NCBI RefSeq assembly: GCF_000718015.1
Contig: NZ_JODY01000015.1
Coordinates: 124,001 to 188,000, forward strand
Length of the DNA: 64,000 nucleotides
Reading direction: 5' to 3'
From: Streptomyces catenulae
Lineage (GTDB): Bacteria > Actinomycetota > Actinomycetes > Streptomycetales > Streptomycetaceae
Shown: positions 53,201 through 63,600 of the stretch, in pieces
Numbering within the stretch: the first letter of the stretch is position 1
Layout of the letters: each line of letters begins with the position of its first letter
Made by a program: the position numbers and the translations under genes
Notes under the pieces: generated by a model
What the model was told of the DNA's origin: nothing
What the model saw: the letters and a program-made list of their open reading frames with translations, nothing else
Databases searched by the model: none

Positions 53201-55481
53201 CATCCCCGCGGGTGCGGGGAGCGGGCAGTTCGAGCGCGTACGCCTTTCCCTCTTTGGGGCTCATCCCCGCGGGTGCGGGGAGCGGCTCGTAACCCCACGT
53301 CACACCTTGTTACCCCCGGGCTCATCCCCGCGGGTGCGGGGAGCGGGTTCTTCTTGGCGGCGGACGCGCTCACAGGCTGGGCTCATCCCCGCGGGTGCGG
53401 GGAGCGGTGCGTCGCGTCCCGGCCCTTGCTCGTGATGATGGGCTCATCCCCGCGGGTGCGGGGAGCGGGCCAGCAGCCGCATCCGCCAGGTGCAGGGCGA
53501 GGGCTCATCCCCGCGGGTGCGGGGAGCGGTCGCCGTCCAGCGGCTCCACGGTGACGGTGGTGGGCTCATCCCCGCGGGTGCGGGGAGCGGTCGACCTCCA
53601 GCACGTAGGGCACGGCCACCAGGGGCTCATCCCCGCGGGTGCGGGGAGCGGTACTTCTCGGTGAAGGTGCCCGGCACCCCACCGGGCTCATCCCCGCGGG
53701 TGCGGGGAGCGGGTCCGGCGGTCGCCATGACGGTGGTGTCCATGGGGCTCATCCCCGCGGGTGCGGGGAGCGGCGGTTCGCGGAGCTGCTGGGCGGCGCC
53801 GGCATGGGCTCATCCCCGCGGGTGCGGGGAGCGGCTTGCGGGTCTGGATCTCGATCGCCTTGACCTGGGCTCATCCCCGCGGGTGCGGGGAGCGGGACCG
53901 TCACCGTCGTTGAGAGGTCATGGACCTGGGCTCATCCCCGCGGGTGCGGGGAGCGGCTGACGTCGGACGGTCGGCAGGCGCTCGCCCCGGGCTCATCCCC
54001 GCGGGTGCGGGGAGCGGCGTACATCGGCCGTCCGCAGGCGTCCAGGCGGGGGCTCATCCCCGCGGGTGCGGGGAGCGGGACGCGGAGACCGCCGAGCGAC
54101 TGGCCACGTCGGGCTCATCCCCGCGGGTGCGGGGAGCGGTCCGGGCCCTGCCCGCGCCGGGAGCGGTAGTCGGGCTCATCCCCGCGGGTGCGGGGAGCGG
54201 CTGTACTTCTGGCTGAGCCAGACGGCGTAGCCGGGCTCATCCCCGCGGGTGCGGGGAGCGGACGTGAGTCACCAGTACCCGCACACGCCGGCTGGGCTCA
54301 TCCCCGCGGGTGCGGGGAGCGGGTCGGGGCCGGAGTGGTGCCGGGGGTGGTGCGGGGCTCATCCCCGCGGGTGCGGGGAGCGGCGGAACTCCTCGATGCC
54401 GTCGGCCGTGCGGAAGGGCTCATCCCCGCGGGTGCGGGGAGCGGGCAGGGGACGAAAGCTCCCACGGCGGGCCGGAGGGCTCATCCCCGCGGGTGCGGGG
54501 AGCGGCATTCAAATCCGCTGCGCGGATTTGAAATTGAGGGCTCATCCCCGCGGGTGCGGGGAGCGGAGCCGAAGATGTGGGCGCAGTACGCCCGCGGCGG
54601 GCTCATCCCCGCGGGTGCGGGGAGCGGGGGGCCGGGGGACGCTGCCCCCCGGTCGGGGCGGGCTCATCCCCGCGGGTGCGGGGAGCGGCTCTGGCGATGA
54701 GGCCCGGCCGGGGCGTTGCTGGGCTCATCCCCGCGGGTGCGGGGAGCGGTTCCTCGCAGGCCGCTGACCTGCATGTCCGTAGGGCTCATCCCCGCGGGTG
54801 CGGGGAGCGGCGACCCCCGCCGGCGCCCCCGTTGTTGCTGTTGGGCTCATCCCCGCGGGTGCGGGGAGCGGGGCGCCGGACGCCGCGTCGCGGGCGAGGT
54901 TGAGGGCTCATCCCCGCGGGTGCGGGGAGCGGGACAACCGCAGGTCAACGAAATCCGTAACGGCGGGCTCATCCCCGCGGGTGCGGGGAGCGGCACGTCG
55001 GCTGGGACCTCCCTCCGCAGGAGTGGGGCTCATCCCCGCGGGTGCGGGGAGCGGGATGCCCGCACCGATTGGTGCGGGCATCAGTCGGGCTCATCCCCGC
55101 GGGTGCGGGGAGCGGGCGGTGGCCCAGTAGACGAAGGACGCCCGGTCGGGCTCATCCCCGCGGGTGCGGGGAGCGGCAGCGGGAGACCCACTCTCCCGGG
55201 ATCCGGGAGGGCTCATCCCCGCGGGTGCGGGGAGCGGCTGGCCTCCACCGCGTCCGCGCAGGAGCGCATGGGCTCATCCCCGCGGGTGCGGGGAGCGGCT
55301 CTCGCAGTTCGAGCACAGCAGCGCCTGGCCGGGCTCATCCCCGCGGGTGCGGGGAGCGGAAGGTCCAGCCGCACCTCTCGCACATGACGTGGGGCTCATC
55401 CCCGCGGGTGCGGGGAGCGGTTGAAGCGGGCCGCCATCAACCTGGGGAACCAGGGCTCATCCCCGCGGGTGCGGGGAGCGG
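50207..55481 (-). CRISPR. Type I-E CRISPR array, 87 repeats and 86 spacers
   Basis: 29-base repeats with 32-base spacers (61-base period). Each repeat has the inner palindrome ccccgcgggtgcgggg, starts gggctcat and ends agcgg as written on the plus strand. The minus-strand form has the usual I-E orientation and reads away from the cas operon and leader, so crRNA is made from the minus strand. The first and third repeats from the left (50207 and 50328) are 28 bases and mutated, as expected at the leader-distal end. Spacers at 51820-51852 and 52004-52036 are 33 bases. The count comes from tracking repeat starts from 50207 to 55453. Confidence 0.97.
51059..52003 (-). repeat. Block of variant CRISPR repeats with a hybrid at its right edge
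   Basis: Fifteen successive repeats (starts 51059 to 51914) carry ccccgcaggcgcgggg in place of ccccgcgggtgcgggg, two substitutions. The repeat at 51975 carries only the first change (gcaggtgc), so it is half variant and half canonical. The repeat at 51242 has one more change (ccctgc). All others on both sides are canonical apart from the distal degenerate ones. Confidence 0.93.
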
Positions 55482-55917
55482 CTTCGTGAGCTGCGCTTTT
55501 ATCAAGGGGCGACGCTTGTTTCAGCAAGGATGAGAGAAAAGGACATACGGAATAAACGGGAACCCGTTCGGTCAGAGATGTCTCCACGCCACAGGCTACG
55601 CGCTCACGCCAGGCCCCTCGAGTGAGACCGACAAAGCCCCAAAGACATCCCGTGAGGCCCGGCTCCCCTATTACCGAGCCGGACCCGAGACCGCCTGTGC
55701 GTCCCGCGGTTCGCAACGAATCGTGGGAAGGAAGGCACGGCCGGTTCTCACCACGACCCAGCATTCGCCAGGATCAGAAGGCCTCCGCGTACAAGACGCC
55801 AGCACCTGAATGCGGACTCGCCGGAGTCGCGACGTAGTGAACCTCAATCGCAGAAGCCCTATCAGTACGGGCAATCCGCGCAAACATGCCCGAAAGGCCG
55901 ACCCGTTGATGACAACG
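55482..55917 (-). promoter_or_regulatory. CRISPR leader and gene-free stretch between array and cas2
   Basis: 436 bases with no gene. The part next to the last repeat (55482-55560) is markedly richer in A/T than its surroundings, with runs such as cttttatcaa and agagaaaagg. It is the leader, holding the array promoter on the minus strand and the Cas1-Cas2 integration site at the leader-repeat border near 55481. The rest (55600-55917) shows no clear feature. Confidence 0.75.
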
Positions 55918-56268
55918 CTACGGCGCCCGGTTGCCGAAGCGGCGGCGCTTGGATGCCTTGCTCCAGCCTGAAGAAGGTGATGAGCGAGCCGGGCGGGCGG
56001 AAGGGCGGAAGATGAGGGTGAGGCCCTCATGGTCTACGGGATGCCATTTGTGGTCGTGGGTGCGGAAGGCGTAGCCCTGTTCGGAGTTGGTGGAGTAGGC
56101 GAGCAAGGCGCGGCCGTTGCCGGCGTACTGGCGAACCTCGTCCCACAGGGCGTCGCGGATGCGGGCGGACGGACTGCCCAGGAAGACGCCCGGGGAGATT
56201 TCCAGGAGCCAGCGGGTGAGGAAGCCACGCAGGCCGACCGGGCAGTGCGTGAGGACGATGACCGTCAC
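55918..56268 (-). CDS. cas2e: CRISPR-associated protein Cas2, type I-E
   Basis: 116 residues from GTG 56268, overlapping the cas1 stop (GTGA). It starts VIVLTHCPVGLRGFLTRWLLE and continues SPGVFLG, the form typical of I-E Cas2 (CasE-type adaptation subunit). The C-terminal tail (WSKASKRRRFGNRAP) is basic and would contact DNA or Cas1. With Cas1 it forms the spacer-integration complex. Last gene of the cas operon, next to the leader. Confidence 0.95.
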   Translation of the reverse strand: MTVIVLTHCPVGLRGFLTRWLLEISPGVFLGSPSARIRDALWDEVRQYAGNGRALLAYSTNSEQGYAFRTHDHKWHPVDHEGLTLIFRPSARPARSSPSSGWSKASKRRRFGNRAP

Positions 56269-57275
56269 CAGATGACGCCGTCCCGCGCGAGGGCGTCCTG
56301 GGTACTGACCTCCTGAGCCAAGGTGCCGCCCCGGCTGTCTCCGTGATCACCGTAGTTGCGGCCGGCGGCTACTTCGGACCCCCGGTCGGACAGGAGGGTG
56401 ACGTGGTCACCGTCGTCCGGCCGGTCGACTCCCGCGGGCGCGATCAGTCCCTGGATGTCGCGCACGCACCGGTCCAGCAACCCGGCGCTGTTGATGCGGT
56501 CACGCAGCGCACGCCGAGTTCGGGGACCGATGTCTTCCGGGCCCTCTGCGGCGACCTCGAAGGCGACGGGGATGCCAATGTCCGTCTTGTAGAAGTCGGC
56601 CACGTCGAGGACGAAGGACAGCTCGTGGCCCGAGTGGACGAAACCGAGCCCTGGGCTGCAGCCCAACGCCGCGACCACGGTCTGGGCGATGCCGTACATG
56701 CACTGCGCGGCAGCGGTGACGGCCTGGTTCGGGGCGTCCCCGGAGTTGAAGTCGCCGGGGGTGAACCTGCGGCCGCGCCAGGTGACACCGGTGCGGTCGG
56801 CCTGCTCCGCGTAACAACGCTTGACCCGATCGCCCTCGCGGCCGAGGAGCTGGCGGCGGGTGCATCCCGCCGGATCCTCGTCGGGGAAGCGGAGGCGATA
56901 CATGGCCCTGGCGACATTGAGCCGGGCCCGCTGATTCGCCCAGGCCACGGCCTGGGCTTCCACGAGAGCGGAAGAGCGGCTCAGCGCCCGGCCACCGGCG
57001 TAGAAACGTACGCCGTTCTCGCCGACCCATACCACCACGGCGCCGCTCTCGCCGAGAACTGCCATGGCCTGGTGGGTGATCCGTGTGCCCGGGCCGAGGA
57101 GCAGTGTGCCGATCGTCGCCGACGGGATGTGCCGCACTCCCTCCGCGTCCTCGGCGGTGATGGCATTGGCGTCGCGGTGCACCACACAGCGTTCGAGGTA
57201 GACGAAGGACAGACGGTCACCGACGCGGGTGAGCTGCCGCGGGCTGGAGACAGGACGCCTGCTGATGGTGGTCAT
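56265..57275 (-). CDS. cas1e: CRISPR-associated integrase Cas1, type I-E
   Basis: 336 residues, slightly longer than the E. coli enzyme through a charged C-terminal tail (DRGSEVAAGRNYGDHGDS). The N-terminal beta domain (LSFVYLERCVVHRDANAITA) and helical nuclease domain are intact. The metal-site His and Asp lie in GFVHSGHELSFVLDVADFYK, matching H208/D218/D221 of E. coli Cas1. It integrates new spacers at the leader end with Cas2. It lies 3 bases after cas6e. Confidence 0.95.
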   Translation of the reverse strand: MTTISRRPVSSPRQLTRVGDRLSFVYLERCVVHRDANAITAEDAEGVRHIPSATIGTLLLGPGTRITHQAMAVLGESGAVVVWVGENGVRFYAGGRALSRSSALVEAQAVAWANQRARLNVARAMYRLRFPDEDPAGCTRRQLLGREGDRVKRCYAEQADRTGVTWRGRRFTPGDFNSGDAPNQAVTAAAQCMYGIAQTVVAALGCSPGLGFVHSGHELSFVLDVADFYKTDIGIPVAFEVAAEGPEDIGPRTRRALRDRINSAGLLDRCVRDIQGLIAPAGVDRPDDGDHVTLLSDRGSEVAAGRNYGDHGDSRGGTLAQEVSTQDALARDGVIW

Positions 57276-57278
57276 CGG

Positions 57279-57983
57279 CTACTCCGCAGGGGCCAGGGTC
57301 ATGAGCCCACAGCCGTACGCCTTGGCCTTGCCGAGACCGGAGGTGAGGGTGCGGCGGAACGCATCGGGATCGAGGACGCGGAGGCGCCCGTCGAAGGTGA
57401 CCCGGGTCAGTGTCACCTTGTGCGCGCGGGCGTCGGACTCGTTCCTCTTACGGAAGGCGAGGTCGCTGCGGTTGTGGACGACGACCTCGTGCCAGGCGGC
57501 GTCGAGGCCGTCCGGTCGGCGCTCTGCCTTTTCCACGATCTCGAAACCGGCATCCACCTGCCGTTTGAGCAGCCAGTCCAGTTGATGGCGTGGGGTGACG
57601 TGCGCGGTGCGCTTGGTCGGCTCGGCGTCGTGCCGCCGGATGCTGTGCACCGGGTTGGCGGTGAGCCGAAAGGCCCAGGTGTCGGCTGCGGCGAGGCGGG
57701 CGAGGAAGGGCCCGTACGGCTTCGTCTGCCAACCGCCCGTCGTCGGCCAGCCCGCCTGCTCCACGAGGTGGGTGAGGTCGGGCCGGTCGGGGCTGACGAC
57801 GTAGAGCAGCACTTCGCTGCGGGACTGCTGGTCCAGGCGCCACAGCACCCTGGGGCCGTCGCCCTGGTGGTCGGGCTTCTCCGCGAAGGACGCCATGACT
57901 GCGGCATGGAGGCTCTGCGGCGAAGTGATCAGCCGACGGGCGCCCATGCGCGCGGTGTTGAGGCGGAATCGGGTCAGAAACAT
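57279..57983 (-). CDS. cas6e: CRISPR RNA endonuclease Cas6e (CasE/Cse3)
   Basis: 234 residues. It begins MFLTRFRLNTARMGARRLI, with a candidate catalytic His in SPQSLHAAVM near residue 26. The C-terminal Gly-rich RNA-binding loop reads GLGKAKAYGCGLMTLAP, the family signature. It cuts pre-crRNA at the base of the repeat hairpin and stays on the 3' handle in Cascade. It follows cas5e after 2 bases. Confidence 0.95.
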   Translation of the reverse strand: MFLTRFRLNTARMGARRLITSPQSLHAAVMASFAEKPDHQGDGPRVLWRLDQQSRSEVLLYVVSPDRPDLTHLVEQAGWPTTGGWQTKPYGPFLARLAAADTWAFRLTANPVHSIRRHDAEPTKRTAHVTPRHQLDWLLKRQVDAGFEIVEKAERRPDGLDAAWHEVVVHNRSDLAFRKRNESDARAHKVTLTRVTFDGRLRVLDPDAFRRTLTSGLGKAKAYGCGLMTLAPAE

Positions 57984-57985
57984 GG

Positions 57986-58723
57986 TCAGTCTTCCAGTAG
58001 CCCCATCGGATCGTGTTGCAGCGGTGGCGGTGGCGGGGACGCCCGGCGGGCCGTGCTCAGTGGATTGGCAACGGTGACGGCACCTGAGTGGACTTCGCGC
58101 AGTCCGTACCTGCGGTGGCGCGGGTCAAAGCTGAGCGGCTGATCCCGTAGTGCGTCACCGGGGCCGTCGGCGGCGGCAAGGTCGGCGATCACTTCGAGTG
58201 CGATGCGTCGCTCGCGGGCGCGGCGGCGCTGGAACCAGGCGGCTGCCTGCCAGGGCTCGGCCCGCAACGCCCGCCACAGGCCGCCGCGATGGACACCGAG
58301 GTCGATCGGGCGGGACGGCGGGCAGGAGCGACGGCCGAGGAACGGCAGGAACGTCGGGGCCCGCACCGCCGCGTACAGCGCGTCGATCAAGGATTCGTCG
58401 CCTTCGACAGCTGCGACGAAGACCGCGTCGGAGAGGTAGAAGCGTTCGGAGACCGGCATGGACTTCCCGGTGTCGCCGTGGTGCGCGGTCTGGTAGTCGC
58501 GTACACGGGTGCCCGGCTGATCGAGCCGGACGGCGAACGTGAGCGCGGCGAGATCGGAGAGGTCCGCGCCCCGCTCGCGGCCCTGAGCTGCGGCGAGCAG
58601 CCCGAGCACTCCGCTCTTGGTGGGTGCCCGCTCCGTAGTACGCCGCGCGAAGCGCGACGATGCACCCCAGGACTGGAGCGGGCCCGCGAGACGCAGCGTC
58701 AGGACGCCGGTGCGTTCGCTCAT
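57986..58723 (-). CDS. cas5e: Cascade subunit Cas5e (CasD)
   Basis: 245 residues from ATG 58723, overlapping the cas7e stop. The family tag LTLRLAGPLQSWGASSRFARR opens the protein, followed by PTKSGVLGLLAAAQGR, typical of Cas5 RAMP folds. It holds the 5' handle of crRNA in Cascade. The C-terminal tail is Pro-rich (ASPPPPPLQ). A longer open frame upstream overlaps cas7e and is not used. Confidence 0.95.
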   Translation of the reverse strand: MSERTGVLTLRLAGPLQSWGASSRFARRTTERAPTKSGVLGLLAAAQGRERGADLSDLAALTFAVRLDQPGTRVRDYQTAHHGDTGKSMPVSERFYLSDAVFVAAVEGDESLIDALYAAVRAPTFLPFLGRRSCPPSRPIDLGVHRGGLWRALRAEPWQAAAWFQRRRARERRIALEVIADLAAADGPGDALRDQPLSFDPRHRRYGLREVHSGAVTVANPLSTARRASPPPPPLQHDPMGLLED

Positions 58724-59940
58724 GCGGGACGATCCTGGCCCTCGGGTGCCTGTCCCGCCAGCCGTTCGGAAACCTCGTCGCTCACTTCGTCGAGCAGACT
58801 GCTGATCGTGACCGCGGTGCCGAGCGCCGCCAGCGGCTCGGTTGCCGCGCCCGCCCTGAGCACCCAGCTCTTGTCGCCGGTGACCTCGTACGCCTTCTCG
58901 ATGTCGGAGACATGGGCGAGCAACTGGGCGCACGCGCCCCGCAGGTGGCCGCCGGAACCCTGAGGGGCGAGGACGGGCTCCTCGAAGGCGGAGACGAAGC
59001 TGATGGGCCTGGCCGAGCGGAGGCTGACGAGGACGGCTTCGGGGAGGGTGTGGTTGCCGAAGGTGTTGACCTTGCCGGTGGGCATGGAGGCCACGAAGCC
59101 GTGCAGGAAGGCCCGCACCGCCCTGCGTACCGGCTCGTCCAACGGCTGATCCGGGCGCCGTCCGACACCTAGGTTGTCGCGCAGCCGGTCCACGTCGAGA
59201 GCGGCGTAGCGGTAGAGCGTCGCCGAGTTGAAGTCGACCGTGCCGATCATTCCGGCGCCGGACTCCTCCGCCTTCTCGTTCTGGTCGTCCACCGCGGTGA
59301 AGTAGTCGGACTCGTTCTCGACCTGATGGACGCTGATGGCGTGTGCGACCTGGGCCGCGGCGTCGACGTTGATGTCGGCGGAGTCGGCGACCATGCGCCC
59401 GAACAGCGCGATGTCCACCGAGTGCCGGGTGTCGGCGATCTCGCGGGCCCGGTTCTTGTTCTCCTTGGCTTTCAGGTACGCCGTGATGTCATCGGCTCCC
59501 TCGACCGCGAGGCGCGCCAGACCGTCGATCTGGCGCGCGCTGAGGAACATCAGGTACGAGGACTCCGGCGGCGGCTCCGGCTCGCCCTTCTTCTTCGCGC
59601 TCTCGGCCTTCCGGCGCGGCACCTCGATCTTCGAACCCGTCGCGGCGTAGAGCGTTTCGGCGGCCAGTGCCATCGCCGTGGCGCCGTCCAGTGACGGTTC
59701 CACGGTGGTGATCCGCTCGGCCAGCAGCTCGGCCACCCGGCGGGTGCGAATGCCTAGTTCGTCCGGGTCGAGAAGGTCCTGGAACGCTCGCCGGGTCGCC
59801 CTTTTCCATGCCTGGCTGGAGACGCGGGCACGGCGGACGCCGCCGTAGACCGCGGTCTTCGGGGTACCGGTGTCGTCGCGGTTGAGGTTGCTGGGCGGCA
59901 CGGTCTGCAGCACGTGCACGTCGATGATGGTGCGGCTCAC
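58720..59940 (-). CDS. cas7e: Cascade backbone subunit Cas7e (CasC/Cse4)
   Basis: 406 residues from GTG 59940. Starts IIDVHVLQTVPPSNLNRDDT, the conserved Cas7e opening, followed by GGVRRARVSSQAWKRATR. A lysine-rich insertion (VPRRKAESAKKKGEPEPPPE, near residue 110) makes it longer than E. coli CasC (363). Six copies normally form the crRNA-binding spine. It overlaps cse2 and cas5e by four bases on either side. Confidence 0.95.
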   Translation of the reverse strand: MSRTIIDVHVLQTVPPSNLNRDDTGTPKTAVYGGVRRARVSSQAWKRATRRAFQDLLDPDELGIRTRRVAELLAERITTVEPSLDGATAMALAAETLYAATGSKIEVPRRKAESAKKKGEPEPPPESSYLMFLSARQIDGLARLAVEGADDITAYLKAKENKNRAREIADTRHSVDIALFGRMVADSADINVDAAAQVAHAISVHQVENESDYFTAVDDQNEKAEESGAGMIGTVDFNSATLYRYAALDVDRLRDNLGVGRRPDQPLDEPVRRAVRAFLHGFVASMPTGKVNTFGNHTLPEAVLVSLRSARPISFVSAFEEPVLAPQGSGGHLRGACAQLLAHVSDIEKAYEVTGDKSWVLRAGAATEPLAALGTAVTISSLLDEVSDEVSERLAGQAPEGQDRPA

Positions 59941-60659
59941 GGGGTGTCGTCCTCCGGGATGGTCGTGTCGGGGTCCTGCGGGCCGTCACTGTCGCCCGCC
60001 GCGTCCGGCCCGGCTGTCGCTTCGCCGTTGCCGGAGGCCGACCGGGGGACGGCGAGGTAGGAGCGGCCCCAGGAGCGGCGCACCGACTGAGGGCCGCCGG
60101 GGTTCTGCCAGGTGTGGAGCTGGTCGGCCAGCAACCCGTAGTCGAGCGGAACGGCCTCGCGGCGCAGCAGGAGAACGAGGTCGCGCAGCCGTCCGGCGAG
60201 CACCACGGGAGTGGCGGCCGTGCCCACCCGGACGAAGCGCTTGCGCGTCGGCTCGTCGATCTCGGCCCCGGAGGCCAGGCGGCGTACGGCGGCGCCGAGT
60301 TCAGGGCCGGGCCTGCGGTGCATACGAGCGGTGTGATGGGACTGCTGATGGAGCGACCACAGGGTGACGGCAGCATGCGCGGCCTCTTCGGCCTGCCGCA
60401 TGGCGTCCTCGGTCAACTCGCGGCGCTCGTACCGCTCGTAGAGAGGTTCGGTGCCGATGAGGCCCCACAGGTCGGTGGTCTCTCCGGCAGGTCGGCCGAT
60501 GCCGCGTCGCAGCCGGGCCATGGCGCCGACGGCATCGCTGCGGTCGTCCAGATAGCCGCGCTGCAGCCACGTGATGCGCCGGTGGACGGCGGCGCCGACC
60601 GGACCGAGGGGTGCCTGCCGCGTACCGGACGTGACAGGGGCGGGACGGCTGGTGGTCAT
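59937..60659 (-). CDS. cse2: Cascade small subunit Cse2 (CasB)
   Basis: 240 residues, longer than E. coli Cse2 (about 160) because of an acidic, disordered C-terminal tail (from ASGNGEATAGPDAAGDSDGP). The helical core shows DAVGAMARLRRGIGRPAGET, WGLIGTEPLYERYERREL and a basic patch (TRKRFVRVGTAATP). Two copies stabilise the target strand in Cascade. The start overlaps the end of the cas3-cse1 fusion (ATGA). Confidence 0.92.
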   Translation of the reverse strand: MTTSRPAPVTSGTRQAPLGPVGAAVHRRITWLQRGYLDDRSDAVGAMARLRRGIGRPAGETTDLWGLIGTEPLYERYERRELTEDAMRQAEEAAHAAVTLWSLHQQSHHTARMHRRPGPELGAAVRRLASGAEIDEPTRKRFVRVGTAATPVVLAGRLRDLVLLLRREAVPLDYGLLADQLHTWQNPGGPQSVRRSWGRSYLAVPRSASGNGEATAGPDAAGDSDGPQDPDTTIPEDDTP

Positions 60660-63600
60660 ACCGGCGACTCCACGGGAGCAGGTCGGGCGGGCGGTGGGTC
60701 CGGCGGGCCGTCGTCATCGGTGGCCAGGAGTCCGTCGAGGCGTTTGCGGAAACGGAGTTCGGCTGCGGCGTCGTTCAGCCATCGAGGCCCGCCCGAGGTC
60801 TCCACGATGCGTCCTTCCCAGGCGGACAGTCCGGCGTCGTCCAGCAGGCCGGTCCCCAGGTCGCCGACGATCCGGTGTACCTCGCGCTTCCAGTGGTCGC
60901 GGTGCTCTTCCGGGTCGGCGGCGGCGCCCAGGTCCCGCAGCCACCGGCGGTAATGGGTGTCGAGGGTGCCGAATCCCTGGTCGCGGGCGGCGTCCCTGCG
61001 GGGTTCGGGATTGGCCCCGGATGCCAGGGCGAGGTCGGTGGCGAGGTCGGCGAGCACGCCTACGGCCTTCTCCGCGTCGTTCAGGGCGTCCACGGCCTTC
61101 TGCCCGTACCGCCGGTCCTCACGGTGGAGCAGCACCACGGGCATCAGGACCCCGTCGTCCACCACCTCATCGATCACCGACTGCTGGGTGCCGTACCGCG
61201 CGCCGATGACGCGGGTGCGGATCAGATGGCCGCGCGGCAGGAACCCTTCGGTGGACAGCCGGGCGATCCATTCCACGATCCCGGGCCGCAGGCGCTGGGC
61301 GCCGTCCCGTCCCTGCTCCGTCGCCACCTCCCGGCCGGTGAGGAGGCCCTCCATCCCCCGCCAGGCCATCCGCGACGGATCGTGGTCCTGCGGCAGGTAG
61401 ACGAGCGCTTCGCGGCGTTTTTTCTCCTGCGCCGGGCTGCGGCGCCAGCCTGTCATCGGTTCGTACGGCAGTTTGTTGTGTGGTTCGAGGCGGTCTCCGT
61501 ACGCGAGCACGACGCCGTGGACGCCGTCGGCGTCGTGGTGCAGCCGGATACGGCGTGACTGCCAGGTGTACAGGTCCCGCAATCCGTAGGGACGCTGCGC
61601 GAGGTCCCGGGCCTCGTCCGGTCCGCACGGCTCGGCCCGCCACGCCGGACGGTCGGCCCGGTCCGTGTGCAGCCCTGAGGAGTCCGCGGCCATCAGGTTG
61701 AGCAGCAGCGTCTCGTGGAGGTTGTCGCCCTCCACGAAGACGCCGCCGAGGTTGCCCGCCCACGCCACGCCCTGGGGGTAGCCCTTGCCTGCCTTCACCC
61801 GTGGGTCGCCGACCGCACCGGACTTGATGCCCGAGGGGTCGAATGCCTGGGCGTGCACCAGCCATCGGGCGGCCTCTGCCCAGCCGAGCCGGTCGACCCC
61901 CGGCATACGCATGCTGAAGAACGGTTCCCCGTTGGGCACATCGGCGACCACGCGGTTGAGGGAGAAAACCTCGTCCTTGGCCGTTCGCAACCCTGCGACC
62001 TGGAAGAACGGACGCTCGGGGTGCAACAGGTCGAAGCGATCGCGGTGCTGGTGAAGGTAGTCGGCGACACGACCTGCGTACGGTTTCTCGGACAGCCACA
62101 GCTCCTCCCACTCGTCGCTGTCGGCCGGCGCCGCGCCATTCCCCGGCCCGCCGAGCGCGTCATGGAGGATCGCCAGCAGCAGTCGGATCAGGGCGAAATC
62201 CTGGGTCGGAAGATCACCGACAAGCCGACGGATATCGCGTGCCTGGTCGAACACCTCCAACAGGGACAGTTCGCGCTCCGTACCGTCGGCAAGCTGAACG
62301 GGCAACCAAGGCCGATGGGTCAGTTGGAAGGACGGCACCGCGGGCGTCGGCGCCGCTCCCCTTCCCTGGCTCGATTCCTCGCGGGTCACCAACAGGCCCT
62401 CATCGGGGTCGTACGCCAGATTCCGCCCCGCCAGCCGGGCCTGGCAGTCCTCGTCCAGCGCGAGGATCAGCTCTCCGGCGAGCCAGTGGCTCTCCTTCTC
62501 CTGCCAGGCGGGGACGTACAGCTCCTCCAGTTCGGCGAGGGCCTGGTCCGCCTTGTCGGGGAAGGAGAAGTGATAGGGCAGCCGCAGGCCGCTCGCGGCG
62601 GCGGCCCGTGCGGCGCGCGCGGACGGTACGGCGTCGGTGGGCAGTTCGAGTCCGCCGCGGCCCTTGTCCAGCCAGGGCAAGGTGCACAGGGTGCCGTCGT
62701 CCCGGCGCATGACGACCAGGACCTCCAGGCTCTCCCGGCTGTCCCGGACCTGCGCTCGTCCGGCCCTGCTGTCATCCGCGTCGCCGACGCCCGCGCCGAT
62801 CCAGCCGATGAGCGGCCGCCCCGCCTTCCGTACCTCGTCCAGCCGGAAGACTTCCGCCTTCCGCTGCTGTTCGGCGTGGGCTTCGCGGTGCCGGGTCCGC
62901 GCGGGATCGGTGGTCTCCTCCCAGCTCCGTGGGCAGGGTTCGTCGGCTCCGTACGCCTGCTGGACGAGAGGGCTGATGTCCTCCGGCAGCCGCACCGGCC
63001 GTCCTCGCCTCCCGGGCGCTCCGAGGTGTGGGGTGAGGACGGCCAGCGACCGGAGCAGCGGATACGCGCCGTAGACCGTGCCCGAGCCTTTGACGGGCGT
63101 GGGCGCCGGATCCGTCCCCCAGTCGACGCCGGTCACCAGGCAGCGCGGCTGCCGCAGGCGCCGAGGACGGTCGCGCTGCCGCTCACCGCGCGGATGGCGG
63201 TGCAGCCGTCCCATGCGCTGAAGCAGCAGGTCCACGGGGCACAGGTCGGTCACCAGCAGGTCGAAGTCCACGTCCAACGACTGCTCGGCCACTTGGCTCG
63301 CGACGACGATGTGCGCCTCTTGCGGACGGTGCGGTGACGTGCCGTTGTGGTCCGGTGGCCCGAACCGGGTCAGCAGCGAGGCGTCCTTACGCGCCCGGTC
63401 GACATCGATGAAGCGCGCGTGCGCGACAGTGACGTGCTCGGCACCGAACCTCGCTCTGAGCGCGGCAGCCGTGTCCGTCACCCGGTCGACCGTGTTGCGG
63501 ACGACGAGCGCACAGCCGCCGTCGGCCAGTTCCACTGCCAGACGGTCCGCCAGTGCGGTCTCGTCATCCGCCAGGCGCTCCAACACCACGTCGCTCCGGC

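Noticed and set aside
50130..55533. Many 70-300 residue open frames with repeated GLIPAGAGSG or AHPRGCGER units
   Set aside because: They are translations of the CRISPR repeats, which have no stop codon on the plus strand. They are not repeat proteins.
57986..58933. Longer cas5e starting at 58933
   Set aside because: The extra residues overlap cas7e in another frame and lack family similarity; ATG 58723 gives the standard Cas5e start.
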